The translations under genes and the position numbers were made by a program. A DNA stretch of 64,000 bases from Streptomyces durocortorensis (GTDB lineage Bacteria > Actinomycetota > Actinomycetes > Streptomycetales > Streptomycetaceae), in contig NZ_CP134500.1 in the NCBI RefSeq assembly GCF_031760065.1, positions 7,192,001-7,256,000 on the forward strand, in the 5' to 3' direction. The notes beneath the pieces are model-generated. The model ran no database searches. It was not told the DNA's origin and was given only the letters and a program-made list of their open reading frames with translations. Positions 44,352 to 52,903 of the stretch are shown here, piece by piece. Position 1 is the stretch's first letter. Each line of letters starts with the position of its first letter.

Positions 44352-45377
44352 ATGGCCAAACGTATTCATTTCACGGCAGAGGACCTCGGGCGGACCAGGG
44401 TGAAGAGCACCCTGGGTGTGGCCGCTGAGACGTTGGACAGTGTCCAACGACTGCGGGAGAGGGGCAGGGACAGGGCCCCGGCTCTACGCGGCTGGCGGAT
44501 GTCGGTGACCAGTGGGCTGGGCGGGTCGCTCCGCGAACAAGCTTCCCCCCTGCTGGCGTTGATGCCCACTCATGGGCCGCAGATCGATATCGCGACCCTC
44601 ACCGGGGGCGCCACGTGTATCGACGAGGCGGTCGACAACCTGCTGGCGGCTTCCCGCGCGATGACACGCCTGGAAGTGGAGTACCTCGACATCCATCCCG
44701 CTCACCGAGGGTGGGCCCGGGCCCTTGCCGCCGGCGACCGAGGAGCCCGTCGGGAACTGGCCAAGGCGTTACGGGCTTGCCACAGGGTGGCTGTCGCACC
44801 GTACTGGCCCCAGATACGCATCCACCTCGCTTCAGCCCGGGACGGCTACGTGCGCACGATGGCCGAGGACAGAGTCGAGGGGCTACTGAAGACGGTATGT
44901 GCTCCGCTGGTCCGTTGGCGGCCTCCCGTCCTGGAAGTGCATCATCCCCACGACGCGGACATCCAGTTGCGGGGGCGAGGGCTCGTCATCGCTCCGACGG
45001 TGTTCTCCTCCCGGCAGGTGGAGGTACTGCAGAACCTGGCGGACCCGGAGCAGTCGCCCGTCCTGGCGCTGCCCACGGTCGGCGGGGAGATGAACGACTC
45101 CGCACAGTGGCTTGTCGGAGAATCTGCCCAGGGGGCGCTCGAGGACCTGGTCGGGCGGACCAGAGCCGCCGTACTCGCAACTGTGGCCGACGGGTGCAGC
45201 ACGACGGAGCTGGCCTGTTGCCTGGGCATCTCGCCCGCAACCGCCAGCCAGCACGCGAGCGTACTGCGCCGGGCCGCTCTGATCACGACCCGCCGCGACG
45301 GCAAGGCCGTACTGCACACGACCACACGCTTGGGCGCCGCGCTGCTGGCCGCGACCACTCATGGTTTCGGCCCCTGA
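44352..45377 (+). CDS. ArsR-like winged-helix regulator (paralogue 1)
   Basis: A 341-residue protein starting at ATG 44352 or the adjacent 44349, with GGAG just upstream. It begins IHFTAEDLGRTRVKSTLGVA, has a long helical middle, and ends with a winged helix (VLATVADGCSTTELACCLGI, then SPATASQHASVLRRAALITT). This layout, DNA binding at the C-terminus, is the same as in the protein at 60076-61077, with shared VHFSDADLGRTQV-type start and HHP..DIQLRGRGL-type middle. Both lie next to a gene for a small secreted protein. It probably represses or activates that neighbour; the ligand is unknown. Confidence 0.7.
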   Translation: MAKRIHFTAEDLGRTRVKSTLGVAAETLDSVQRLRERGRDRAPALRGWRMSVTSGLGGSLREQASPLLALMPTHGPQIDIATLTGGATCIDEAVDNLLAASRAMTRLEVEYLDIHPAHRGWARALAAGDRGARRELAKALRACHRVAVAPYWPQIRIHLASARDGYVRTMAEDRVEGLLKTVCAPLVRWRPPVLEVHHPHDADIQLRGRGLVIAPTVFSSRQVEVLQNLADPEQSPVLALPTVGGEMNDSAQWLVGESAQGALEDLVGRTRAAVLATVADGCSTTELACCLGISPATASQHASVLRRAALITTRRDGKAVLHTTTRLGAALLAATTHGFGP

Positions 45378-45523
45378 CGAAAGGATCGCCGGGTGCTGTC
45401 TGCCGCGCGATAGTCGTCTGTGTCGCACCATCCGAAGCGACGGCACGCGCGGGCGGGGGATCCGCGCGTGCCGTCGCAGAATCAACGACCGATGGCTTCT
45501 GCTTGATCCCTAAGGAGAAAAAC

Positions 45524-45844
45524 ATGCGCGTTCACTGCCGTATTGGTGCTGTCGCGGCATCCTTCGCCCTGGTGGGTGGAGGACTGTTGGGATTAGCCTC
45601 GCAGGCCGTAGCGTCCCCGTCGGCGCTTTCCTGCGGCTCACCCAGTTACCTGGTCGGAGGCGAAGGGCACCATGGCGCCTCCATCAGGTGTACGGGTTCG
45701 GCGTTCACCGAGTTCATCGACTGCTACAAGCCCGGGTACGGCACCTACCGCCACTTTGGCAACCGCGCGCTATCTGGAGGGACATCGACCGCCTGGTGCG
45801 ATCGGAACGCAACCGTCAAGCACGTGGGGGTCACTCCCTCCTGA
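45524..45844 (+). CDS. Small secreted cysteine protein
   Basis: ATG 45524 follows AAGGAG by six bases. The 106-residue precursor has a Sec signal peptide (RIGAVAASFALVGGGLLGLA, cleavage after SQAVA) and a mature part of about 75 residues with four cysteines (LSCGS, IRCTGS, IDCYKP, AWCDRN), enough for two disulfides. No catalytic motif is visible. It is 146 bases downstream of the regulator gene on the same strand, the pairing repeated at 59489-61077. Confidence 0.65.
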   Translation: MRVHCRIGAVAASFALVGGGLLGLASQAVASPSALSCGSPSYLVGGEGHHGASIRCTGSAFTEFIDCYKPGYGTYRHFGNRALSGGTSTAWCDRNATVKHVGVTPS

Positions 45845-45979
45845 TTTCGGGGCCCAGCCGACTGTGCCCCGTGCAACCCCTTCGTCCTGAGCGCTCTCTG
45901 AGATCCCGGCGCGTTGATGCTTCTTCGGCGCGTGAGGGCACAGTTCATCTGTACTTCTCGGATCGGGGGAGCAGATCGT

Positions 45980-46353
45980 CCGCAGCCAGGCCCCGAGGTC
46001 CTGGGCCAGGCCGAGGGTCGACCGGATCCTGGCTGGGGCACCTGGCGCTGGCCGCGGTCTCGGGCACCGCCAACGCCGGATGGCTACGCCGTCTGTACGG
46101 CCAACTGCCAGCCCCTGACGTGGCGTTCCTCCTCGACCTGTCGCCGGAGGTCGCCGCGGCACGGGTCCGGGCCCGTAACACCGACACCAACTCACTCTCC
46201 TTCCTCACCCGGTTCCGCGATGCCTACCGGGACCTGGACGAGTACAGGGACGGCGTGTTCACCGTGCTCGACGCCGGCCTTCCCCCGGCCGGACTGCTCG
46301 ACGACGCCTGGGCCCACCTGGCCCGCACCGACCGGTGGCTCGCCGATGTCTGA
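45980..46353 (+). pseudogene. Thymidylate-kinase-like C-terminal fragment
   Basis: The frame contains LPAPDVAFLLDLSPEVAAAR, VRARNTDTNSLSFLTRFRDA and FTVLDAGLPPAGLLDDAWAH, resembling the LID and C-terminal region of dTMP-kinase-like P-loop kinases. The N-terminal Walker A region is absent; upstream the frame is nonsense. Its TGA overlaps the ATG of the proC relic (GATGTCTGA), so the two were an operon. Confidence 0.5.
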
Positions 46354-47122
46354 CAGCGCACCCGGCACGCACCCACGGGTGACCGTCTCGGGCGTCGGCG
46401 GCATCGGAGAGGTCGTCCTCGCCCGGCTCCTGGCCTCCGGTCACCCCGCCGGCCGGCTGAGGGGCATGGTGAGGACGGAGGACCACGCGCGACGCCTGGT
46501 CCGCACGTACGCCGTCGACGTCAGCGCGGACAACGGGCGGGCCGCACGCGGGGCCGAGGTGCTGATCCTGGCCGTGCGTCCCGACCAGGCGGAGAAGGTT
46601 CTCGCCTAGGCCATGCCGGAGCTCGCGCCTGGTGCTGCCGTCGTCTCGCTCGTCGCCGGTCTCCCGCTCGACCGCATCCCCCTGCCGGGGGCCGCCGTCC
46701 ACGCCTTCCGGGCGGCCGGGAACGCGGCGACCATCGAGCGGTCCGGCCTGTTGGCGCTCACCCCGGCCGACGGAGTGTCCACGGCCGTACGGGCCACGGT
46801 CACCGGTCTGCTGCGGCGGTTCGGCTCGGTGGTCGCGATCACCGAGCCGCAGCAGGACACCGCGGCGTCGAGCCTCGGGAGCGGGGCGGCCTTCCTGGCC
46901 CTGGCCGCGACCGGCATCGGCACGGCCGCCGTCGAAGCCGGCGTCACCCCCGAGGTGGCCCGCGACTTCGCCGCGGACGCCCTGGAGAGCGCCGCCGCCA
47001 TGCTCCGCGGGACGGGTGCCGCATCCCCGGCCGCCTGGAAAGGGCTCGCCACCCCGGGGGGAATCACCGAGGCCGGACTCCCGCGACTGCAGACGGCGGG
47101 CGCCGCGGACATACTGAGCTGA
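46346..47122 (+). pseudogene. Pyrroline-5-carboxylate reductase with in-frame amber codon
   Basis: From ATG 46346 the frame reads RVTVSGVGGIGEVVLARLLA (NADPH-binding Rossmann motif) and AEVLILAVRPDQAEKVLA, then TAG at 46607-46609. In the same frame it continues MPELAPGAAVVSLVAGLPLD, HAFRAAGNAATIERSGLLAL, LGSGAAFLALAATGIGTAAV and WKGLATPGGITEAGL, the ProC dimerisation domain. One codon, probably CAG to TAG, separates the two halves, so no frameshift is needed. Total length (258 codons) is near the usual ProC length. Unless the stop is suppressed the gene is dead. Confidence 0.7.
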
Positions 47123-48001
47123 TTCCAACCTGTCGGCGATGTCCGTCAGTTGGGTGACTCTGCAACGCGATGAAGCTCTTGGTAGGAGGTGTCACGACCA
47201 AGATCCACCGTGCCCCACCAGGAGCTTCGCGTGCTTGTCTACCCGTCGTCGATTGATCTGTCCAGCCACACCCTGCGCTTCCTGAGCGCTCGACTGCACG
47301 CCCGGCGGCGGGAGATCGGGACGCGCTGGCGACGTCTGCCCGCAGGCCGACAGGCCCTGCTCGCCTTGGCCCACCTGCGATGCGGCGATACTTATGCCCA
47401 GCTCGCCGCCGGGTTCCGCATCGGCATCGCGACCGCCTATCGCTACGTACGCGAGGTCATAGACGTCCTGGCCGTCCTCGCCCCGACCCTGACCGAGGCG
47501 ATGAAGACCATCCGGACCAAGGCGCTCGTGATCCTGGACGGCACCCTCCTACCGATCGACCGGACCGCCGCCGACACCCCGTACTACTCCGGGAAACACA
47601 AGCGCCACGGCATGAACGTCCAGGTCCTCACCGATCCGTTCGGTCGACTGTTTCGGGCGTCACCCGCCCCGCCCGGGTCCGTCCACGACCTGACAGCCGC
47701 ACGGACCCACGGGATCATCGACGCGCTCGCCGCGGCCGAGCTGAAGTGCTGGGCGGACAAGGCGTACCAGGGAGCCGGCCACCCCGTCCGCGTCCCGTTC
47801 CGAGGCCGTCGGCTCAAGCGGTGGAAGCGCCGACACAACAGTAGCCACGCCAAGATCCGCTGCCTGGTCGAGCAGGCCATGGCGGTCCTGAAGAGCTGGC
47901 GACTCCTACGGAAGCTCCGCTGCAGCACCAACCGCTTCACCGCGATCGTCCAGGCCGTACTCGTCCTCCATCACGCGTCAGCGTGAGGTTGGAAAAGGCT
48001 C
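47116..48001 (+). mobile_element. IS5-type element with one intact transposase gene
   Basis: The left end GAGCTGATTCCAACCTGT (47116) and the reverse complement of the right end, GAGCCTTTTCCAACCTCA (to 48001), are imperfect inverted repeats. The same right end recurs at 63881 in the truncated copy at the window edge. The element is about 886 bp. No target duplication is clear. Confidence 0.65.
47231..47986 (+). CDS. IS5-type (DDE_Tnp_4) transposase, intact
   Basis: The 251-residue protein starts at GTG 47231, seven bases after AGGAG; earlier GTG codons lack a usable ribosome-binding site. It has an N-terminal helix-turn-helix (CGDTYAQLAAGFRIGIATAY) and a complete DDE: ALVILDGTLLPID (Asp103), LKCWADKAYQGAG (Asp176) and IRCLVEQAMAVLKSWRLLRK (Glu214). 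The decayed copies at 13460-14243 and 63880-64000 belong to the same family. It is probably functional. Confidence 0.8.
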   Translation: MLVYPSSIDLSSHTLRFLSARLHARRREIGTRWRRLPAGRQALLALAHLRCGDTYAQLAAGFRIGIATAYRYVREVIDVLAVLAPTLTEAMKTIRTKALVILDGTLLPIDRTAADTPYYSGKHKRHGMNVQVLTDPFGRLFRASPAPPGSVHDLTAARTHGIIDALAAAELKCWADKAYQGAGHPVRVPFRGRRLKRWKRRHNSSHAKIRCLVEQAMAVLKSWRLLRKLRCSTNRFTAIVQAVLVLHHASA

Positions 48002-48404
48002 AAGGTAAGCAGGTCTGGAGAACCCCTGAGCGCAGGGTGGGGAAATTCAACGAGCGTCATCAGCGGTTCAGACGTAAAACGCTGGTTCCTCTCGTACTCC
48101 TCTCCATCACGCTTGCCGGACCCGGACCATCTGGCAGTTCTGGCCCGTCCCGGCTTTGTCGGGGCCGCTCTCACCCTCACCGGCATCCCCCGGATCAGGC
48201 TGCCCCCAGCTTCATCGCCCTGCTGGGACGGGGACGATGGCGACGGTCTCTCACCTCCGCACGAGTTCACAGCGCCTCACGGCGCACTGACACCCCCCCC
48301 AAGACATGCGATCGACAAGGCAGAAAGTCATGCCAACTCCGGAGCCCGGGCGCCCCCTTGCGGGGCAAACAAAACGGTAATATGGGGGGGGGCAGGCTGC
48401 CGGG
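48002..48404. other. Gene-free stretch with an IS110 left-end remnant
   Basis: No gene is supported in 400 bases. On the minus strand 48335-48285 reads GGCATGACTTTCTGCC, then CATGTCTTGGGGGGGGTGTC, which matches the left-end blocks of IS110-A and IS110-B. The rest of that element is gone. Confidence 0.5.
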
Positions 48405-50646
48405 TCAGACGGACAGGGCGTGCAGGTGGTACCTCGCCCGCCCCTTGTCGGAAGCGGCGAAGAACACGGTGTCCCCGAGGACGGTGGCCGGCGCACTCGC
48501 CTTTTCGCCTCCGGAGAAGCTCCAGCGCTGTTCGCCGGTGCGCGCGTCGACGGCCCGCAGCGTTCCGTCGTCGTCCGCGAGGTGGACCACGCCCCCCGCG
48601 ACGACCGGGGCGAGCAGCACCCTGCTCGGCAGCGGGAAGCTCCAACGCCGCTTGCCCGTACGGCTGTCCAGGGCGTACAGCGTCTTGGACACGTTGTGGT
48701 GGAAGAGCGTGTCACCCTGCAGGACGGGGTCCGAAGCCCCCGGTGTCCTGATGCTCCACATGGGCCGGCCGGTCTCTGCGTCCAGGGCGTACGACTCGGC
48801 GGTGGTGCACACGTAGACCCGGCCCGCCGCTGCCTCGGGGGTCGTCACCATGCGCGATCCGCCGTCGAATTCCCACCGTTTCCGACCCGTCGCGCTGTCC
48901 ACTGCGTGGAGCACGCCCTGCTCCGTCACAACGTGGACCGTGCCCTGGTGGACCTTCGGGGCGGGCAGGGGGGGCAAACCCCTCAAACGCGAAGGAGTAG
49001 GTCCAGCGCACCGACCCGTCGGCGGTGCTGACCGCCAGCAACGTGCCGTCGGAGCGGCTGACGTAAAGCACCTCATAACCGGGCACGACAGGTGAAAGTC
49101 TTTCCTTGCCCCTGCCGACCCCGGACGTCCATCTGCCCCGGCCGGTCCCGGTGTCGACCGCGTGAAGCGTTCCGTCGTAGGAGACCGCGTAGAGGCCGTC
49201 GTCCGCGCCGAGTCGGGGGCTGTCGACGACGAGCTCCTCGGTGGCGTAGGACCAGCGTGTCCTGCCGTTCGCGGGGTCAAGGGCGCTCAGCCCCTCGGCG
49301 TCCGCAACGTACAGGGTCCGCCCCCTCGCGGTGATCCCGGTGACCGGGTACTCCTTCCGCGTCCAGCGCACGGTGCCGTCGGGCTGAGGCGAGGCGCTCG
49401 TCTCCCGCCCACCGTCCTTCCCGAGGCTTCCGGCCGACCGGTCTCTCGCCTCCGGCGAGCCGTCGGCCTGACCGTCCAGCAGCCGCCACGCGCCGAAGCC
49501 CGCCCCGGCGACCACGATCCCGGACAAGGCGAACAGGGCGCGACGGCGGGTCGGCCCAGTGGGCTGACCCGCGGGCCGAGCGGGGGGCTGCGTGGGCGCG
49601 CCGCCCGGTCGCTCCGCAGGCGCGGTCGGCGGGTTGACCGGGGGCGGCGGGAGAGAGGCCGCCGTGGGTGCCCGGTGCAGCGAGAGGAGCGTCGCCTCGC
49701 CCTCGGCCGGAGGCCGTGGGGCGGCACTTTCCTCCGCTTCCGGCCGGGCGGGAGCCGAAGCGGAGGCGGAAGCGGTCGGGGCGCGCCCTGACCGCAGTAC
49801 CTCGGCCACCGGGTCGGGCAGCCAGTAGCCGTCAGCCTGCGCCTCCCGCCCCAACTCGTCCAGGAGAAGGCCGACGTCCGGCCGCAGCTCCGCCTTCTTG
49901 GCCAGGCAGTGGGCAACCACGTCTCGCAGTGAGGCGGGCAGCCCGTCCAGCCGGGGCTGTTCGTGGACGATGCGATAGTTGAGCGCCTGCGCCGGTCCCG
50001 TACCGAAGGGGCCGGTACCCGTGGCCGCGTACGTCAGGACCGCGCCCAGCGAGAAGACATCGCTCGCGGGGCCGACCGGAGCACTGCCCGACAGCTGCTC
50101 CGGGGACATGTAGCCAGGCGTGCCCACCATCGTCCCGGTCCGGGTCAGAGCGGTCGCCTCGGCCGCGACCGAGATCCCGAAGTCGATGACCCGGGGGCCG
50201 TCCTGGGCGAGCAGAACGTTGGACGGCTTGAGGTCCCGGTGGATCACGTCGGCGGTGTGAATGGCCTCCAGCGCCTCCGCGAGCCCCGCCCCCAGCGCCT
50301 GCACACCGTGCCCGGGCCAGGGGCCATGCGTGTCGACGGCCTCGCCCAGCGACGGGCCCGGCACGTACTCCGTCGCCAGCCATGCGGGCTCACCGTCGGG
50401 GTCAGCGTCGACGACCGCGGCGGTGAAGACCCCCGTGACCCGGCGTGCCGTCGCCACCTCTCGGGCGAACCGCCGCCGGAACCCGTCGTCCCGGGCCAGC
50501 TCCTGGTGCACGACCTTCACGGCCACGGACCGGCCCCCGGGCGAACGGCCCAGATAGACCCGGCCCATGCCGCCCGCGCCGAGCCGCGCCACGATCCGGT
50601 ACCGCCCGACCTGACGCGGATCCTCCGCTTCCAGCGGTGCGCCCAT
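48405..50646 (-). pseudogene. Ser/Thr protein kinase with PQQ-type propeller, frameshifted in a C7 tract
   Basis: From ATG 50646 the kinase domain is complete: RLGAGGMGRVY (21-31), SVAVKVV (Lys44), IHRDLKPSN (135-143), VIDFGIS (153-159) and MVGTPGYMSPEQL (173-185). A Pro/Ala-rich linker and a membrane helix (~370-388, LFALSGIVVAGAGFGAW) lead to extracellular PQQ-type repeats (VRWTRKEYPVTGITARGRTL and so on). At the run of seven C (minus strand, 48974-48968) the frame is lost. The remaining repeats (PAPKVHQGTVHVVTEQGVLH to YHLHALSV) continue in the next frame to 48405. Removing one C restores a sensor kinase of about 745 residues, so the defect may be a sequencing error or slippage. Confidence 0.75.
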
Positions 50647-50782
50647 GCGCCTGTACCCCCCTCAGCGACGGCGAGGGCGGAGCGCCTCGACCGGTCCCGG
50701 TAACTCCGCTTCACCCTAGCGGGGTTGCTCCGGAGCAGGAACGACGGAGCTGATGGAGTGGGTGGACCAGTCCCCCCCCGCA

Positions 50783-50856
50783 CCGCCAGGCCCGCCAGGC
50801 CCGCCAGGCCCGCCAGGCCCGCCAGGCCCGCCAGGCCCGCCAGGTCCGCCAGGTCC
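50783..50856 (+). repeat. 9-bp tandem repeat coding Gly-Pro-Pro
   Basis: About eight copies of CCGCCAGGC run in tandem. Read on the plus strand in a frame opening at ATG 50753 they give PGPPGPPGP, a collagen-like Gly-X-Y stretch. Downstream the frame loses protein-like composition. Confidence 0.65.
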
Positions 50857-50914
50857 AGTATTAGCTAGCGTCTTCCCAGCCGGGTGGGGCCAGGCTGCTT
50901 CACGCAGGAGGCGC

Positions 50915-51005
50915 AGGCTTCTTGGAGCTGCCGCTGCGGGCTCAGGCGTTCAGGAATGTCTCGAGGCTGGTGGCCAGGGCCACAGGTATCTCGTGCATGA
51001 GGTAG
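50915..51005 (-). repeat. Inverted partial copy of the 28-kb alpha/beta hydrolase 3' end
   Basis: The reverse complement reads CTCATGCACGAGATACCTGT, then CTCGAGACATTCCTGAACGC and the 35 bases after its stop, nearly identical to 28543-28622. About 85 bases are shared. The rest of the gene is absent, so it is a detached fragment of the same or a very similar gene. Confidence 0.7.
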
Positions 51006-51013
51006 CCACCACC

Positions 51014-51330
51014 GCGACCGGACCGCCCTCGATCCCGCCTACCGGCTCGACGGCTTCTCCACGAAGTTCGGTGGCCTGCGCATCACCGTCGCCGACCGCT
51101 TCCACAACGGAGAATTCGACGGCGAGTTCACCGACCAGGCCACCGCGCTCACCGATGCAGCAGAGACGGAGTCCGAGCAGATCTCCGAAATGTGCGGGCA
51201 CCCCGGGCGCCCCGCTTTCACGGCGGCCAGCAACACACCTGGATCAACGCCATGTGCGAGGCGTGCCACACTCGACCGCGGAACCCCGTCGAATCGCCCC
51301 TGCGTCTTCGCGGCCCGGCAACGCACTGAC
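51014..51330 (+). pseudogene. Relic of a conserved Cys-x2-Cys protein
   Basis: One frame gives LDPAYRLDGFSTKFGGLRIT, EFDGEFTDQATALTDAAETE and ISEMCGHPGR. After a frame change it gives QQHTWINAMCEACHTRPR. The KFGGLR..V and MCG..G, C..C pattern is found in Streptomyces proteins of unknown function with a C-terminal zinc site. The N-terminus is missing. Confidence 0.45.
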
Positions 51331-51500
51331 GAGCGCGCTGGATCATCGACACCTCCGGCGGACTCACGCGAACGTATAGTCAGCCTTCTGATCCGCATCG
51401 AACCGCCGCAACCACCCCCACCTCCTGAGTAACTTCGGTCACACAGGAGGGTCGGGAAAGGGACACGATGACTCACCGCAACGCGACACAGCGCCGAGGC
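51331..51500. other. Gene-free stretch
   Basis: No recognisable element. GGAGGGTCGGGAAAGGG at about 51445 looks like a ribosome-binding site but no convincing gene follows. Confidence 0.3.
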
Positions 51501-51740
51501 TCAGCCCGCCTGTAAAGCGACACGACCTGCGTGGGACACGGGCTGTGTAGCAACAAGCTGGGGAAGTTGGGAGGTCCATCCACCGGCCAGCGCGGGACCA
51601 AGAAGCCCACCGAGCACAGCGGTCGCGACCACGGCTACGACATCCCGGCGCGGATTCCGACACGGCAACCTGGATCCCACATGAAACTGTAGGTTCCCGT
51701 CAGCCGTGTCCCTATATGACGCTCTGAGCTGCGGATTCAT
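51501..51740 (-). CDS. Possible small membrane protein (78-79 aa)
   Basis: From ATG 51740 the product reads MNPQLRASYRDTADGNLQFH and includes one hydrophobic segment, RRDVVAVVATAVLGGLLGPA. No strong ribosome-binding site and no homology are evident, so support is weak. Confidence 0.3.
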   Translation of the reverse strand: MNPQLRASYRDTADGNLQFHVGSRLPCRNPRRDVVAVVATAVLGGLLGPALAGGWTSQLPQLVATQPVSHAGRVALQAG

Positions 51741-51938
51741 GTCCCGATCCCGTGGCCGTGTCACCTCCCCTGTCCCGAGGACCTGTCCATTCCCCCGGCC
51801 CCAGAGAGCAGCTCGGCAGGTCACGGATCGGGACGAGGTGAGCTGCAGGACTCAAGGCATAGAGGTTGTCCGGGCGGCCGATCCACCGTGAGGTGGCGGG
51901 TGGTTTCCCAAGAACCCATCACATGGAATGATAGGTAC

Positions 51939-52223
51939 ATGACGAACCAGCGTCGGTGCCAGATCTGCTATGGCCCCAACCACTCGCAGGGAGTCAGATC
52001 CCAAGACCACCTCTGCGCCGATTGCCGAGCCCAGAGGAAACACAAGTCACCGGATAAGATCCGCCGGGACAAGGGCGTTCAACCTGACGACATCTTCAGG
52101 GACCTCCCCAGTCCGGATCATGGTCGCCGCGGTCACCCACCGGCTCCGGAAAGGCGAAGGCGTCGTACCTCGTTCAAGGTGTTGGAGATGCTGCGGGACC
52201 TGGTTGCGCGCCGCTCACTGTAA
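51939..52223 (+). CDS. Small zinc-finger-like protein (94 aa)
   Basis: The product begins MTNQRRCQICYGPNHSQGVR, with CxxC and a second CxxC in LCADCRAQRKH, a likely zinc knuckle, followed by a basic region. ATG 51939 is chosen because the cysteine core starts there; AGG lies just upstream. Its 3' end converges with the integrase fragment at 52215. Function unknown. Confidence 0.45.
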   Translation: MTNQRRCQICYGPNHSQGVRSQDHLCADCRAQRKHKSPDKIRRDKGVQPDDIFRDLPSPDHGRRGHPPAPERRRRRTSFKVLEMLRDLVARRSL

Positions 52224-52493
52224 CCAGGCCGACTCCTTCTTGGTCAGCCGATCGAGGACCACGGCCGCCCCATCCTCATCTTCAGCGGCTGACGGCCCGG
52301 CGCTGCTGGGGATCACCCGAGCCCGTCCCGGAGACAGCTGTTCACGTACCGACATACGTGCCAGTCGGTTGCGCCCGCCGATAAGGACGACCTCCAACCC
52401 AGTGGCGAGGCTCGCGAACTCCACGACCTGGACCGTCTCGCCGTCCAGCCGGAAGTGCGTCCCGATGCCCACTTTCGCGTTGGCCCTGCTCAT
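52215..52493 (-). pseudogene. N-terminal fragment of a Mu/TniA-type integrase-transposase
   Basis: ATG 52493 opens SRANAKVGIGTHFRLDGETV, QVVEFASLATGLEVVLIGGR and AAVVLDRLTKKESAWLQ, then TGA. It matches the first ~90 residues of large actinomycete Mu-transposase/TniA-like proteins (FRLDGE.VEVVE), which continue for another 600 residues. The stop here truncates it. Its ATG overlaps the stop of the upstream frame (GCATGAGC), which points to a former heteromeric transposase operon. Confidence 0.5.
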
Positions 52494-52880
52494 GCCGCCC
52501 TCCGCAGGGCGTGCCCCGCGCTGAGCGGGCGGTCGAGCGCCGTCGTCACATGCCCTGACCACAGCAGATGCAGCACCGTTGCCTTCACCAGCGGCCGGCG
52601 ATACGCCGGCACCAGCTGGAATCCTTCGTCCAGCGACATCCCGTGGTCGATGAGCTGTTCGGTGACGGGTTCGAGGGACTTGTCGTAGGTCCGGGCTACT
52701 TGCTGGAGGCGGGCGGTGTTCCCGGCGCCCCACTCGGTGTTCAGCTAGTCCCGGTAGAGGACTTCGGCGGTCTCGTCGATCTCCAGTCCGCTGAGTGCTG
52801 CCCGGCGGGCGGCGTCGAGGTCGGGGTGGTCGCTCGCCCCTCGTACCAGGTTCCTGGGTCGGGAAGGAGTTGGCCTGTCA
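52494..52880 (-). pseudogene. Composite relic: BTAD-like piece joined to a transposase-partner C-terminus
   Basis: The frame gives DHPDLDAARRAALSGLEIDE, AEVLYRD, an in-frame TAG (52745-52747), then LNTEWGAGNTARLQQVARTY and SLEPVTEQLI. That matches the C-terminal helical repeat of bacterial transcriptional-activator-domain proteins. It runs directly into LDEGFQLVPAYRRPLVKATV, LHLLWSGHVTTALDRPLSAG, which I think is the C-terminus of a TnsA-like partner of the integrase downstream. The joint and the stop codon make it non-functional; the TnsA-like call is tentative. Confidence 0.4.
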
Positions 52881-52903
52881 GCGTGGCGTCATAGGGTGCT
52901 CGT

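Noticed and set aside
46607..46609. TAG as a recoded amino acid
   Set aside because: No suppressor tRNA or pyrrolysine machinery is in the window and the neighbouring kinase gene is also broken, so decay is simpler.
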